A stretch of 64,000 nucleotides of DNA from Sequoia sempervirens (GCA_007258455.2 VDFB02114860.1:43431-107430); one strand, 5' to 3'; positions 12,129-24,424 are shown, counted from the first letter of the stretch. A program made the numbers and translations. The notes: generated by a model from the sequence alone, not told the origin.

Positions 12129-12863
12129 TGTAATATGAAATACCTAAGGCACAACATATTGAAATTTTGGTATTGATTCATTGAATTTGAAACTAAAAGA
12201 CTTAATTAATTTCGAAAAAATGAAAAAATTGAACATGTATTATAGACATTTAGAGGAATGAAAAGTAAAACAAAACAAAAACTAAAAAACAAAACAAAAG
12301 AGTTGAAGTTCATTTGTTAAAAAAAAATGTAAAATAAATAATCAAAAAACTTCAAAAAACCTACCTCTTTGAAGAAATCTTGCTCTATGATCTTCTTGGC
12401 AACAAACAGGCACTTGCAAATGCTTAGGAATAGCACAACAACTAACTTCGAACAATCTACGATCAACCTTCAAGTCTATTCAAGCTTGTGCAAGCAAGAG
12501 AGAAAATTCAGCAATGGAGGCAAAAAATCTTTTTTTTTTCATTCACAAATTGGTAAATGAGTATCACTTTAACTATTTCATGTGTTAGAGGCAAATATTA
12601 GGGTTAGAGGGAATAAAATAGTCTTTAAAAGTCAACTAAAGTCAAAAAATTAATTAAAAATTGCAAAAACACGTTGAAAAAGTCCGCCTAGGCGCAAATT
12701 CTACCCAGGTTCGAAAACAACGGATCTTGGCCGGACCCACAGTCATGGTTTTGTACCCTGGTCGAACCCACAGTGAGAAATCCGAACCCAAGGCGTATTT
12801 GCATCGAATTGAACCTTTTCCGAATCCGAACCGGATCGAACCGAACCTGAGCTTCATATTGGG

Positions 12864-12879
12864 CGAACTGGTATCATAG
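12864..12879. repeat. Right terminal inverted repeat of the hAT element
   Basis: CGAACTGGTATCATAG, inverse of the left repeat with three mismatches, followed by target duplication GTTTTGAA. Confidence 0.88.
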
Positions 12880-12887
12880 GTTTTGAA

Positions 12888-13744
12888 AAATAAAAATGCC
12901 AAGATTGAATTTTCTCACCTCCTATTCCCCTTTTATACATGTTTTTGGAAATAAATAAAATATTATTTCCCATAACTTTTTATTTTCCCTCCAAAAATGA
13001 CCATAATTTAACTTTATATTTTGGGCCCTATAAACAAGTCACTTTTTAATTAAACTGTTCAACTTAATAAAAATAATTAATTAAATATAAGTAGTCTAAA
13101 TAAAGTCATTTTTCAGACAAATTAGTTTAATTAATTAATTAATTATTCCTTTTTTACATTCCAAATAGGCTAACATGAATTAAAATAGGCTAAGGGTCTC
13201 TACTAGTTGCTTATGCCTACAAAGGGGACATTATAGATACCACGATGATGCTCTCTATCTATTTTTATTTATTTATTTATCAAAATGGTGTCAAAAAGAA
13301 AAGAACAATGCACTACATAAACAAAGTCAACCCTAACAATAACACTGAATTTATATTTTATTGATAAAATCTCTTGGAATACATCAATAGAGGAATAATA
13401 ATATTTTCCTAAATACATCAACACAATAATATTAGTGTGAAACTAATTAGAAATTAAGCACTTGGCAAACAATCTTTTTCAAATCAGAACTGATGTTGTT
13501 TATAATGCTGTACAAATCAGTTTGCCAATAAAAAAGAGAATTTTTAGTTCAATGCAATCCTTGGATGAGATTTCCCACAAGAAATCAAAAGGATTTCGTC
13601 CTCTTTATCTTTGGATCTAAGGGTTTTTGTCCTTGAATCAATAGATAAGCTTTTCCTATTGAAGCCACCCACTATAGGTTTGAAAATATGTAAAATGAGC
13701 ATAGAATGGATCCCTCAATGTTAGTTGCCTCTATGTATTCATTG
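12888..13744. other. Non-coding: LTR tail then unassigned sequence
   Basis: 12888-13235 is AT-rich and ends as a gypsy LTR (two TAGGCTAA copies, then GGGGACATTATA). 13236-13744 shows no coding potential or recognisable element. The same stretch recurs at 22907-23778. Confidence 0.6.
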
Positions 13745-13749
13745 GTATG

Positions 13750-14389
13750 TGTTGATGTTGACAGCGTCGGGCCTCACTTCCAGCCACGACTTTCAAGCAA
13801 TAAAATTAAATATAGCCTTATCGCTATTTATTTTATTGGAGACATCCGTTGGTAAAGAGGCACGTCACATGGAATAATAAATAATATTCATTTATTGTTT
13901 GTTTGTTAAATCGAGTTTATATGAGGCCGACCTCATAATGTTCGCCACCCTTCATGAGTCACATCTCTTCATGGTAGAAGGCCGACATGATATCTAGAAG
14001 AGACGTGATGGTTAGAAGTCTTCTCCTTCGAATTGTATATAAGGAGACTCAAGGCTTTCATTCATGATGATTACATACATTCATAGTTCGATATCATAGG
14101 TGTGCGAGTTTATTCAAGTGCAGATCGAAGTATTCAATAAGGCTGAATTCATTATCAAAGAAGAGCGATATTATTATCTGAGATTGCATCAAGTTTGGTG
14201 CTGTTATTTGGCCTTGAGATCGGCCTCATTGTAAAGAGAATTGTTGATTCTTATTCAATATATAAGTGATATATTGTTTCTGGGTTTTTCTCCCTCAAGT
14301 TGGAGGGTTTTCATAGGGTATATGCTGTGTCTACTTGTTTGAAATTGAATTAAAATCTGCTTATTTAATTTCTGATCCTAAAACTAATA
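13750..14389 (+). mobile_element. copia-type solo LTR (unit 1)
   Basis: 640 bp from TGTTGATGTTGACAGCG to ACTAATA (terminal CA mutated to TA), flanked by GTATG at 13745-13749 and 14390-14394. TATA box TTGTATATAAGG near 14033; the TTTTTCTCCCTCAAG motif near 14285 is shared with the 8620 LTR. Confidence 0.88.
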
Positions 14390-14477
14390 GTATGCTCCAA
14401 ACCCTAGGTGCCTATCCTCAGTGTCAAATAATAAAGAATATTTTTATGTGATATGGAACTAATATCACTTCATAATT

Positions 14478-15001
14478 TGTTAGTGTTTGGTAGCTTCAGG
14501 AGATATTTTCTCCTTAATTAAAGGCAGGCTGCCTACATATTGCAAATTATATTTTATATTTATATTTCTTAAAAGGAGGCCGACCCTTGTGAAGAGTCGC
14601 CTTGCTTGTGAAGAGGCACCTTACATTGTATATATAGAAGGTGATGATCATTTCATTTGATTATCAATCAATTCATTCTAAAGACAATTCGCACCTATCA
14701 GGAGTTCGCATATCTACAACAGATTATCATTTTGCTTAGAACAGATTGACATCAAGGAAAATTCATTGTAATTGTGCATTCACATCTAGGAGAGGTGTTG
14801 TGTTTCATTATTTCAGATCGGCCTAGAGTTTGGCCTAGATTGTAAGCAGATTTCTGCTCTTTCATTCAATTTATAAGAGATATATTCTTGGCTAGGTTTT
14901 TCTCCCTCGAGAAGGAGGGTTTTCCTAGGGTATTTGCTGTGTTCATTGTTCTTATGTGTTGCATTTTTCTGCTTATGTCAATTCTGATCCTAAAACTAAC
15001 A
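14478..15001 (+). repeat. 5' LTR of copia element K (unit 1)
   Basis: 524 bp from TGTTAGTGTTTGG to AACTAACA, with a TATA box (TTGTATATATAG) near 14622. A PBS (TGGTATTAGAGCGGG) follows at once at 15002, so this is a genuine 5' LTR and not a solo LTR. The five bases before it are TAATT. No 3' LTR was seen in the window. Confidence 0.85.
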
Positions 15002-15140
15002 TGGTATTAGAGCGGGTTCTAAAAGTCTGATCAAATTGTTTACTTAATGTAGAAAGATTGGCCACTAATAGCTTGTTGATTTTCTGAGGAAAGTCGTGGC
15101 ATTTGGCCACTAGGAGGATTGAACAGAGAAATCGAATAGC
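15002..15140 (+). other. PBS and leader of copia element K (unit 1)
   Basis: Starts with TGGTATTAGAGC, one mismatch to the initiator tRNA-Met complement. The leader is interrupted at 15141 by LTR H after ATAGC. Confidence 0.8.
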
Positions 15141-16551
15141 TGCAATGTCCCCTTTTTTATGAGCATTGGTGTTTGGAGGAATTAGTCTATTCCTGATCCT
15201 CGTAGGCTAATGGGGCTTGATAAGAGGATCGTCTGGCAGATACCAGTTGATTGGTTGGCTCATTTCATGATTTCATGAAGGTTTTCCTAGTATCATCATG
15301 GATATTTCTAATTTTGGAAACCTTATGTTATATTATAATGTTATGTTGCACTTTATTAGTGAGATTATATTATTATAAAGTGCAATATTAAAATATTATT
15401 ATGACAAGCTTCTAGAAGTTGAATTTTATATTATTCTTGTTGGGCTGACCTCTTGCAGAAAAAGAATAAATAGACATTGAGGGCTCATTTTCTATCATCC
15501 AGATTTGTTGTTGATGTTTGATGTTTTCAGTTGTGGAGCCTAGGGTTTCTGCAGTTGTCTTTGGCCATTGAGAACGAAAACTCTCAATTGGTACGCAATT
15601 TTGAGGGTGTGAAATATCACTTGAATTATTGCAAAGTTAAGGAAGTTGCTTCAGACTTTCTACTTGTATTTCAAAGCAAAATTTCATGGCCTTTGGCCAA
15701 ATTTTGGTGGCATAGATATTCTCGATTTGATAAGATAGTTGCTGGCATATGACTATTCATTTTGGTATAAGAGACGGCAGTAAATTGGAGAATTTGGGTG
15801 ATTCATGAGGTAGTTCAATTGGGACGTTTGCACTTCCAGGTCTGCATAAATCGAAGGGTATTGTGGAGACAATTTTGTGCTCAAGTCTTCAACAATTAGC
15901 ATTCAAACGGTTGACTCTGATCTTGTACATTTCTGATTTAAATCAAACAAATACCAGCAGTCCATTGGAGCCATGATTTCACTCATTGGAGCTTCAAGTG
16001 CATCGATTTCCTTTCTTCAGTGAAGCGCTCTCTTGATTGACATCTTGAGAAGATTTTTAGAGCTAAGGAGATGACTTGCAGGCTATATATAAAAATAATC
16101 TCACATTAGATTACTAGTAACAGGGGCGACCAGCTGGGAGGTTCGATTTGCAGCTCAAAGGGAGAAATAAAATCAGATAAAATTCATGAGGCATGGTTAG
16201 AGGGTAAAGAAGCTGGGTTTTGCAATTTTGGGAGCAAATCTTTCAAAAATAAGAAGAATTGAATTTTTCTTTCAGGCAGCCATCTACCACCAGGTTTATC
16301 ATATTGCATTCAGTTTAGGCTCCATTAGTAAATCGTCATTGTAACATTCAGTTAATTATAGCTGCATTACAATCATTGTAATTAGAAGTCATTACATTAA
16401 ACAATTCATGACATTAGTAAGCTGTTGTAGATGGTTATTCAATAGATCAGATTTGACATTGTTATCTATCACATTGTAATCAGACTTGAGCATTATCTTG
16501 TAATGCCAAGAGTCTTGGCCTTTGTGATCAGCATAGCATTGGGGAAACACT
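15141..16551 (+). repeat. Left part of plus-strand gypsy LTR H (unit 1)
   Basis: Begins TGCAATGTCCCC after ATAGC. It has a TTAGTCTA ... TAGGCTAA pair soon after the start and a TATA-like AATAAATAG near 15464. The LTR is cut at 16551 by element B; its right part exists only at 47312-47688. The open frame at 15531-15752 lies in the transcribed part and shows no known domain. Confidence 0.82.
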
Positions 16552-17748
16552 TGTAGTGTTCCACCACTCTGCTGATTCGTTTTCACTGAGTTTGTAGGTC
16601 TGATTTTTTGTTTTAGGTTTGTATTTCTTCTTTTTTTCTGTTTTTGAGTTTGATGCCAATAATGCTAAAAGTACCAACAAGCATATACATGAAAACTTCT
16701 AATACTAAACTACTGAAACAACTTGAATTACATTGCCCAATTTAGTGGCCAAATATGATTTCTTCATTACATAAGAAGATGCATTCAACATACAACTTAC
16801 ATCTGATTTATAGCTACATAATCTTAAACCAAACTTTAACTTACAGCCATATAACACTGTGAATAGGATTGGCTACAGTACCAAACCCCAATGAAGTGCA
16901 CACAACTCTTGAAAGACGACTTCCCCCACCCAAATCTAGCATGGGAAGCCTTCTAGGACAAGGGCGCCCCCTTTAGGAATGATAGCAGCCACATAAGAGA
17001 GGCGTTTCTTTTCTTTGTGCTGATATAAGCCCTCAAGAAAAGGTGGCTGGCTGTAGCTCTTCCAAAACAGATCCAAAACTCCTCAAAAAGTAAGCAGCTC
17101 CTGTGCTAACGTGATTGAAGTCCATGGCAGCCAAAACCACTCAAAAAGATGCTCGAAATAACTTGCAAACAGCAACGTAGGTCTCCAAATGAAGCAACAA
17201 AAACTGACCAGCAACCTTAAGGTGGTGTTTCACACCCTCAAGCAGCTCAAAAACAAAGAACAAAGCCCCTCCAGGCTTACCCACTGCAAGAAATCAAGAA
17301 ACCCTAACCTCCTTCCTCCAAAGCCACACTCCCAAGTTCATTAAGCAAAAATCATCAACACATGAAGAGGGTCGAACTTCTTCTCTCCATATTTATAATT
17401 TTACATTGAAAAACACTATTCATAAAGTGAGCACTATTCACTTAAGTTATAACTTTTTCACTTTAGGAATGAATAATAACTGAAAAATACAAAGTGACCC
17501 CTTCATTTTAAAGACACATGGTCCCTAGGCCAAGGATGGTGAAATAAAAAGTGAATATCATTAATTTAAGCACAAGTATCATGCCAAACGCAATAATTCA
17601 CCCTGCCACCATACTCCGGAGATCAACACTGCCATTTGATGACCAAGCGCTAGTCCAAGTGACCCTCTATCCAAAACCATTAGCCTACGAGGGTCGACAT
17701 GATAGGCTAATCTATTGATGTACTGTCTAATTAGAAGGGGACATCACA
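16552..17748 (-). repeat. 3' LTR of gypsy B, duplicated copy (unit 1)
   Basis: About 1197 bp from TGTAGTGTTCC to GGGGACATCACA. Near-identical to 26588-27787 and homologous to 44295-47306. Confidence 0.9.
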
Positions 17749-18153
17749 ATCCCCCCTCCCTGAATTTCAACTTGTTGTAAAATGTACTCGCTCTCCCATG
17801 TAGCATCCTCTAATCAAGTCCTTCCATTTAATTAGATATTCCCTAATAACCCGTCTCTGTAACTGTCGCTCTCTGACATCTAAGATGGCCTTAGGTACCA
17901 AAATCAATTTCCTTTTATCATCCAGGGGTTGTAAAGCTGTGAAAGGAACAACACGATGTCCTAATGCCTTCTTGAGGCGTGACACATGAAATACATTGTG
18001 TACCCTGCTATCTGCCGGTAAGTCCAACTCATAAGCCACCTCGCCTACCCGTCTGATGATCCTAAAGGGTCTGTAGTACCGCGGCTTGAGTTTCTCTACC
18101 CCACTCTTCTTGAGAGTGGATTGGCGATAGGGCTGCAACATCAGATACTCCAT
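17749..18153 (-). pseudogene. Gypsy B integrase C-terminus (unit 1 copy)
   Basis: Same as 27766-28218 (YLMLQPYRQSTLKKSG, RYYRPFRIIRRVGEVAYE, HNVFHVSRLKKALG), but small deletions after KWKDL destroy the chromodomain frame and remove the palindrome beside the PPT. An inactive duplicate. Confidence 0.85.
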
Positions 18154-18222
18154 ATTCCCAGCCTCGAAAGAACGCTCAACTCTCCTCTGATCCGCATACT
18201 GCTTTTGCTGATTTTGTGCCTT

Positions 18223-19230
18223 CTAAATGTTCTCAAGGAGAGCTCTCATAATATCCTTGTTCTCCTGTAAAAGATCCCCAGCACTGGGCACTCTACTGTC
18301 ACTCAACAATAAATCAAGAAAGTTGGGAGCCTCATACCCATATAGGGCCATGAATGGGGACATTTGAATCGACATGTGGTAAGTGGTATTATAACAGTAC
18401 TCACAAAGATGAATCCACTTCACCCAACCCCTTTGCTACCCTGCTATATAGTTTCGGAGGTATCCTTCCACCCACTTGTTCACAATCTCCATCTGACCAT
18501 CAGTCTGCGGGTGGTAGCTAGTGCTTGGAGTAAGTTCGGTCCCACAAAGCCTGAATAGCTCTTGCCAGAAGTGGCTCAAGAACTGACTATCCCTGTCTTT
18601 GATGATGCTCCGGGGTAGCCCATGCAACCTGAACAACTCTCGGAAAAAAAAATCTGCTACCTGTGTAGTTGAATATGTAGCCGCTATGAAAAGGAAATGA
18701 GTGTACTTGGTGAGGCGATCAACAACTACATAGATACAGTCTCTACCCTGGGCTTTCAGAAAGCCCGTAACGAAATCCATCGACAAGCATTCCCACTTCC
18801 TATCAGGAATTGGAAGTGGCTGAAGTAACCTAGCAGGATAGGTGTGCTCCTGTTTATTTTGTTGACAAACATGACACTCTCTGACATATGGAAGGACATC
18901 TGACTTTAGTCCTTTCCAAGTGAAACGTTCTCGAACCTGCCTGTAAGTTTTGAAATACCCCGGATGTCCAGCCATGGGTGCATCATGAAAGGCCCTCAAT
19001 ACCGTGTTCTTCATTTCTGATCCTGGGGTCAAAAAAATCCTCCCCTTGTAAATGATAAGATCATTCAGACTATCTACTGAAAACAATTCTTTGGCAGGCT
19101 GAAATCAGATGGAAGGAGTTCAGATAGATAAGGCATCAGCAACAACGTTAACATATGTCAAAGTCGTATGATTGCAACTTACTAACCCATTCTGTTTCAA
19201 TGTTGACCACTCGCTGCCATAAGAAGACCT
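18223..19230 (-). pseudogene. Gypsy B integrase (unit 1 copy)
   Basis: Integrase with zinc finger (HDAPMAGHPGYF, CHVCQQNK) and catalytic core (MDFVTG, KDRDSQF, GQMEIVNKW), as at 28288-29391. The same stop after NYIAG divides it. Deletions at 19070-19200 remove most of the segment between RNase H and the zinc finger that unit 2 keeps. Confidence 0.85.
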
Positions 19231-19798
19231 TGTTATGAATTGTAGTTAGGTCAAATATAAGCGATGATTGCTATAAAGCGTCATCATCGCTTATATAAGA
19301 TCTAAACTCTTCATGTCATATTTCCAGAAATAAGTATGATGATCGAATTTTATAATGACTGTATAAAATCGTAATTATTTATTTGATGTTCTGAATTTGC
19401 GTTGATTAAATTTCGGGATTCTTATATTCATCCGCCATGCGTAAGGGTTTTTCATTCTTGTATTAAGCGATGAATGTTTAAACCGAGTTATCATCGGCTG
19501 TGTGAGGGACCCGCGCCCTAAGGGACACATCCCTTGAGCGGACGTGTCTCCACATGTGGAGACACGTCCTCTCAAGAGACGCATCCCTTGGAGGCGGGTC
19601 GCCTAACATATAAAAGATGATCCCAATCATAATATGCAGACATCGAGATCATTAATGTTCTGCATTCAGTACATTTTGCAATAAAAGGAAGAACTCAGAA
19701 ATTCGCATTTCTTAGAATTTATTATTCAAAATCTCAAACCTTCTTAGTTTATTCTTAGTCTTAGGATCTTGTCCTGATCAGATTTGTTTACATTTACA
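19231..19798 (+). mobile_element. Solo LTR E (unit 1 copy)
   Basis: Copy of 29392-29961, starting TGTTATGAATTG and ending TTTACATTTACA. The right duplication TGCCT is intact at 19799-19803; the left one is altered (GACCT). Contains the 44-bp palindrome at 19533-19576. Confidence 0.85.
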
Positions 19799-20202
19799 TG
19801 CCTCAAGCTGTTATGGTTAGTCTTAACACAAAATTTGTTGCCCACAAGGTACTGCCTGAATTTGGCCAATGCATGCATGATGGCCAACATCTCCTTGTCG
19901 TAAATGTTGTAGCTCCTCTCTGGTCCTCTTAAATTACGACTCTTGAAAGCTATCAGATGCTTGTCCTGCATGAGGACTGCGCCAATACCTTCACCCAAGG
20001 CATCACACTGAAGTTTGAAGGGTCTAGTGAAATCTGGTAATGCAAGGATAGGACAAGAAGTAATCAACTGCTTAAACTTCTCAAAACACTCCTGTGCCTC
20101 AAGAGTCCAAATGAATGCTCCTTTCTTTGTCAGGTCCGTAAGTGGCGCTGCATGGCATGAATACCCACTAACAAATTGGCGGTAGAACCCACACAAGCCC
20201 AA
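19799..20202 (-). pseudogene. Gypsy B RNase H (unit 1 copy)
   Basis: Reads [49 protein letters not shown] and VKTNHNSLRH, then is cut by solo LTR E. Catalytic D and E are recognisable; the third site reads NHNSL instead of DHNSL. Identical lesions occur in unit 2. Confidence 0.85.
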
Positions 20203-20214
20203 AAATCCTCGAAG

Positions 20215-21129
20215 CTAAGTAAGATTCTTGGGAATCGGCCACTCAACAATAGCTTTGACCTTGTCGGGATCCATACGCACACCCTCTGCGTTGATAATAT
20301 GGCCCAAGTACAGCAACTCCATCATACCTAGATCACATTTTGATTCCTTGGCATACAAGGACTCACTATCCAGAATACCCAGTACCATATCCAGATGGGC
20401 AATACGCTCATCCCAAGCCTTGCTGTATACCAAGATGTCATCAAAGAAAACAAGTACGAACCTCCTCAGTTGGGATTGGTAGATCCTATTCATAGTGGAC
20501 TGGAATGTAGCGGGTGCATTGGTTAGCCCAAATGGCATAACCACAAACTCAAAGTGTCCACAATGGCAACGGAGAGCTGTTTTCTCAATGTCCTGTTCCC
20601 TCACACGAATCTGATGATACCCCGATCTCAAGTCTATTTTTGAAAAACAACGGGCACCATGTAGCTCATCTATCAGCTCATCAATCCGGGGAATAGGATA
20701 CCTATTTTTGATTGTCCTTTTATTCAACAATCTGTAATCAATGCACATCCGCAAGGTACCATCCTTTTTCTTCACTAACACAATGGATGAGGCAAATGGT
20801 GACTTACTAGGCCTGATATGTCCCATAGCGAGCAGCTCCTTAATAGTTTTTTATATTTCATCCTTAAGCCGCTTAGGATGCCTGTAAGGTGTGACAATCA
20901 CGGGCTTAGCGCCCTCCTCCAACTCGATGATGTGCTCAATACCGCGGTCTGGTGGTCTACCAGGTGGAATCTCACTGAACACCTTAGCGTGTTTAATCCT
21001 CAACTCCTGTATGTCTGGATGATAAACTGGGGTTTGTTGCTCCTCTTGTGATGGCATCAACATACACTCAGCTGCCCAATCGATGATGTCATGTCGCTTG
21101 AGCCTCTCCATTCTACTGAGAGATATCAT
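20215..21129 (-). pseudogene. Gypsy B reverse transcriptase (unit 1 copy)
   Basis: Copy of 30378-31292: [46 protein letters not shown] and the catalytic FFDDILVYS. Divided by a stop between KDEI and the MGHIRPS part, and ended by a stop after PIPKNLT. Both lesions are shared with unit 2, so they predate the duplication. Confidence 0.88.
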
Positions 21130-21483
21130 TCTAAAACTGCTATCTCAGATGGCTTTCAACACATGATTCCTCCCGTCCACCTTAAATCTCATCTCCATAT
21201 CACGAAGGTTAAGGGTAAACTCTCCAATGTCATGAAGCCATTTCATCCTCAAACCATATCAGTGTCTTCCATATTCACCACATAGAAATCTGCCTTAAAG
21301 TCATAATTATTTAATCGCATAGGAAGATTTGCAATCATCCTATCACACTTGAGAGTGTAGCCATCCGCGACCTTCACTCTTATGCCCTCAAATTCTTCGG
21401 TTTGAATCCCACGCCTCTTAACAAGCCTAGCATCAATAAAATTATGTTGGCACCTGTATCCAACAAGGTAATGATCTTTTTTC
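21130..21483 (-). pseudogene. Gypsy B protease, cut by the duplication junction
   Basis: Matches 31293-31648 (VKVADGYTLKCDRMIANLP, the DFKADFYVVN region). The protein is lost at the junction near 21483, where hAT sequence starts, so gag and the active site TGATHNF upstream are absent from this copy. Confidence 0.85.
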
Positions 21484-22145
21484 TGCTACATGTTTCACCT
21501 CTTTCTCCAATAAGGTGCAACGCTCCTTCTCAAAACCTGGGCCCTTATACCCCTTTGGAGCCTCATTAATAGATTTCATCATTTTTTGCCAATATGGTGA
21601 ACGAACAACGTTGAATGCCAATCCGTTGGCATAGACACATCTTTCTATGTCTTGATCAGCAATCTCTCTTGCCTCATTCTGAAATGAAGCTTCCAACAGT
21701 CCCTTAGATCTTTTATTTGAAGAGGGCACGGTTTGCTCTTGAGGGATGTCCATAATGGATGGCTTTCTGTAGGTGGAAAATAAGAAGGTGGTGTAGGGGG
21801 TTTCATGGATCGAGATCCTTTCTTCAAAGGATGGCTTGTTTTAACACTAGCTGCTTTTTGGTCTGCTTTTTCTTGCTTAGCAATATATTTCAACACTACA
21901 TCTTTTGGAATGCCTTCGTTATTTTCACTTGGACAATTTTTGATGCTTGTTTCAGGGATCTCGCGCAAGTGCCCTTTCACTCGACTATATGAGCTCGGAT
22001 ATTGAACATGGCAATGACTACAAATCCAAATATATCCTCCACCACCTGGAAGTTGTTGAACCATTTCTACATATTTCCAAAGGGGAGAGTTTGGGTTTGT
22101 TTTGAAACGAGATTGGATTGAGCCTGAGGAGGTACCGGTTGCCAT
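21484..22145 (-). pseudogene. hAT transposase N-terminal fragment
   Basis: BED-type zinc finger (WICSHCHVQYPSSYSR) followed, after the frameshift near 21752, by MDIPQEQTVPSSNKRSKG and VVRSPYWQKMMKSINEAP. It ends in a chimeric tail encoded across the duplication junction. It lacks the catalytic and hATC parts. Confidence 0.9.
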
Positions 22146-22898
22146 TGTAATATGAAATACCTAAGGCACAACATATTGAAATTTTGGTATTGATTCATTG
22201 AATTTGAAACTAAAAGACTTAATTAATTTCGAAAAAATGAAAAAATTGAACATGTATTATAGACATTTAGAGGAATGAAAAGTAAAACAAAACAAAAACT
22301 AAAAAACAAAACAAAAGAGTTGAAGTTCATTTGTTAAAAAAAAATGTAAAATAAATAATCAAAAAACTTCAAAAAACCTACCTCTTTGAAGAAATCTTGC
22401 TCTATGATCTTCTTGGCAACAAACAGGCACTTGCAAATGCTTAGGAATAGCACAACAACTAACTTCGAACAATCTACGATCAACCTTCAAGTCTATTCAA
22501 GCTTGTGCAAGCAAGAGAGAAAATTCAGCAATGGAGGCAAAAAATCTTTTTTTTTTCATTCACAAATTGGTAAATGAGTATCACTTTAACTATTTCATGT
22601 GTTAGAGGCAAATATTAGGGTTAGAGGGAATAAAATAGTCTTTAAAAGTCAACTAAAGTCAAAAAATTAATTAAAAATTGCAAAAACACGTTGAAAAAGT
22701 CCGCCTAGGCGCAAATTCTACCCAGGTTCGAAAACAACGGATCTTGGCCGGACCCACAGTCATGGTTTTGTACCCTGGTCGAACCCACAGTGAGAAATCC
22801 GAACCCAAGGCGTATTTGCATCGAATTGAATCCGTTTTCCGAATCCGAACCGGATCGAACCGAACCTGAGCTTCATATTGGGCGAACTGGTATCATAG
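21484..22898 (-). mobile_element. Truncated hAT copy in duplication unit 2
   Basis: Right 1.4 kb of the 9376-12879 element, with the right TIR at 22883-22898 and target duplication GTTTTGAA at 22899-22906. It holds only the BED finger part (21645-22145) and the first part of DUF659 (to 21486, where the frame runs into gypsy sequence and ends). The same frameshift as in the complete copy is present, showing the lesion is older than the duplication. Confidence 0.92.
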
Positions 22899-22906
22899 GT
22901 TTTGAA

Positions 22907-23778
22907 AAATAAAAATGCCAAGATTGAATTTTCTCACCTCCTATTCCCCTTTTATACATGTTTTTGGAAATAAATAAAATATTATTTCCCATAACTTTTT
23001 ATTTTCCCTCCAAAAATGACCATAATTTAACTTTATATTTTGGGCCCTATAAACAAGTCACTTTTTAATTAAACTGTTCAACTTAATAAAAATAATTAAT
23101 TAAATATAAGTAGTCTAAATAAAGTCATTTTTCAGACAAATTAGTTTAATTAATTAATTAATTATTCCTTTTTTACATTCCAAATAGGCTAACATGAATT
23201 AAAATAGGCTAAGGGTCTCTACTAGTTGCTTATGCCTACAAAGGGGACATTATAGATACCACGATGATGCTCTCTATCTATTTTTATTTATTTATTTATC
23301 AAAATGGTGTCAAAAAGAAAAGAACAATGCACTACATAAACAAAGTCAACCCTAACAATAACACTGAATTTATATTTTATTGATAAAATCTCTTGGAATA
23401 CATCAATAGAGGAATAATAATATTTTCCTAAATACATCAACACAATAATATTAGTGTGAAACTAATTAGAAATTAAGCACTTGGCAAACAATCTTTTTCA
23501 AATCAGAACTGATGTTGTTGTATAATGCTGTCCTGGCCGCCCCACAAATCAGTTTGCCAATAAAAAAGAGAATGCTTTTAGTTCAATGCAATCCTTGGAT
23601 GAGATTTCCCACAAGAAATCAAAAGGATTTCGTCCTCTTTATCTTTGGATCTAAGGGTTTTTGTCCTTGAATCAATAGATAAGCTTTTCCTATTGAAGCC
23701 ACCCACTATAGGTTTGAAAATATGTAAAATGAGCATAGAATGGATCCCTCAATGTTAGTTGCCTCTATGTATTCATTG
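22907..23778. other. Non-coding copy of 12888-13744
   Basis: LTR tail ending GGGGACATTATA near 23254, then unassigned sequence. Carries about 13 extra bases (near 23531-23545) and a few others absent from unit 1. Confidence 0.6.
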
Positions 23779-23783
23779 GTATG

Positions 23784-24424
23784 TGTTGATGTTGACAGCG
23801 TCGGGCCTCACTTCCAGCCACGACTTTCAAGCAATAAAATTAAATATAGCCTTATCAGCTATTTATTTTATTGGAGACATCCGTTGGTAAAGAGGCACGT
23901 CACATGGAATAATAAATAATATTCATTTATTGTTTGTTTGTTAAATCGAGTTTATATGAGGCCGACCTCATAATGTTCGCCACCCTTCATGAGTCACATC
24001 TCTTCATGGTAGAAGGCCGACATGATATCTAGAAGAGACGTGATGGTTAGAAGTCTTCTCCTTCGAATTGTATATAAGGAGACTCAAGGCTTTCATTCAT
24101 GATGATTACATACATTCATAGTTCGATATCATAGGTGTGCGAGTTTATTCAAGTGCAGATCGAAGTATTCAATAAGGCTGAATTCATTATCAAAGAAGAG
24201 CGATATTATTATCTGAGATTGCATCAAGTTTGGTGCTGTTATTTGGCCTTGAGATCGGCCTCATTGTAAAGAGAATTGTTGATTCTTATTCAATATATAA
24301 GTGATAAATTGTTTCTGGGTTTTTCTCCCTCAAGTTGGAGGGTTTTCATAGGGTATATGCTGTGTCTACTTGTTTGAAATTGAATTAAAATCTGCTTATT
24401 TAATTTCTGATCCTAAAACTAATA
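23784..24424 (+). mobile_element. copia-type solo LTR (unit 2)
   Basis: Copy of 13750-14389 with GTATG at 23779-23783 and 24425-24429. Confidence 0.88.

Larger units (their letters stand above)
9376..12879 (-). mobile_element. Complete hAT DNA transposon
   Basis: 3504 bp with 16-bp imperfect terminal inverted repeats (CTAAGTTACCGGTTCG against CTATGATACCAGTTCG, 13 of 16). It is flanked by perfect 8-bp target duplications GTTTTGAA at 9368-9375 and 12880-12887, the hAT hallmark. Both subterminal zones are rich in GGTTCG/CGAACC motifs (9385-9425 and 12700-12850), the usual transposase binding type. A broken transposase gene fills 9676-12128. Confidence 0.93.
7754..13235 (-). repeat. Probable 5' LTR of G2, split by a copia solo LTR and a hAT element
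   Basis: Inference. An LTR should start right of the degenerate PBS at 7738-7750 (TGTAATCG at 7754). An LTR-type end, GGGGACATTATA, lies at 13224-13235 after TAGGCTAA repeats. Removing the copia solo LTR (8620-9281) and the hAT element (9376-12879) with their target duplications leaves about 1.3 kb, a normal LTR length for this window. The 3' LTR of G2 is too diverged to confirm it. Confidence 0.42.
11467..21483 (+). repeat. 10-kb tandem duplication, unit 1
   Basis: Unit 1 begins inside the hAT transposase (TGCTACATG) and ends inside the protease of gypsy B (GATCTTTTTTC). The same 10 kb follows immediately as unit 2. The two breakpoints share only TC, so this is a head-to-tail duplication joined by microhomology, not an LTR event. 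Unit 1 is about 148 bp shorter, through many small deletions concentrated at 17760-17830 and 19070-19240. Confidence 0.93.

Noticed and set aside
15531..15752. 73-codon plus-strand frame, repeated at 25567-25788
   Set aside because: Falls in the transcribed part of LTR H; no domain, and the repetition is due to the 10-kb duplication.
16552..17748. Unit 1 B copy as an independent insertion
   Set aside because: It shares the same insertion point in H, the same solo LTR E and the same stops with the unit 2 copy, so it is part of the duplication.
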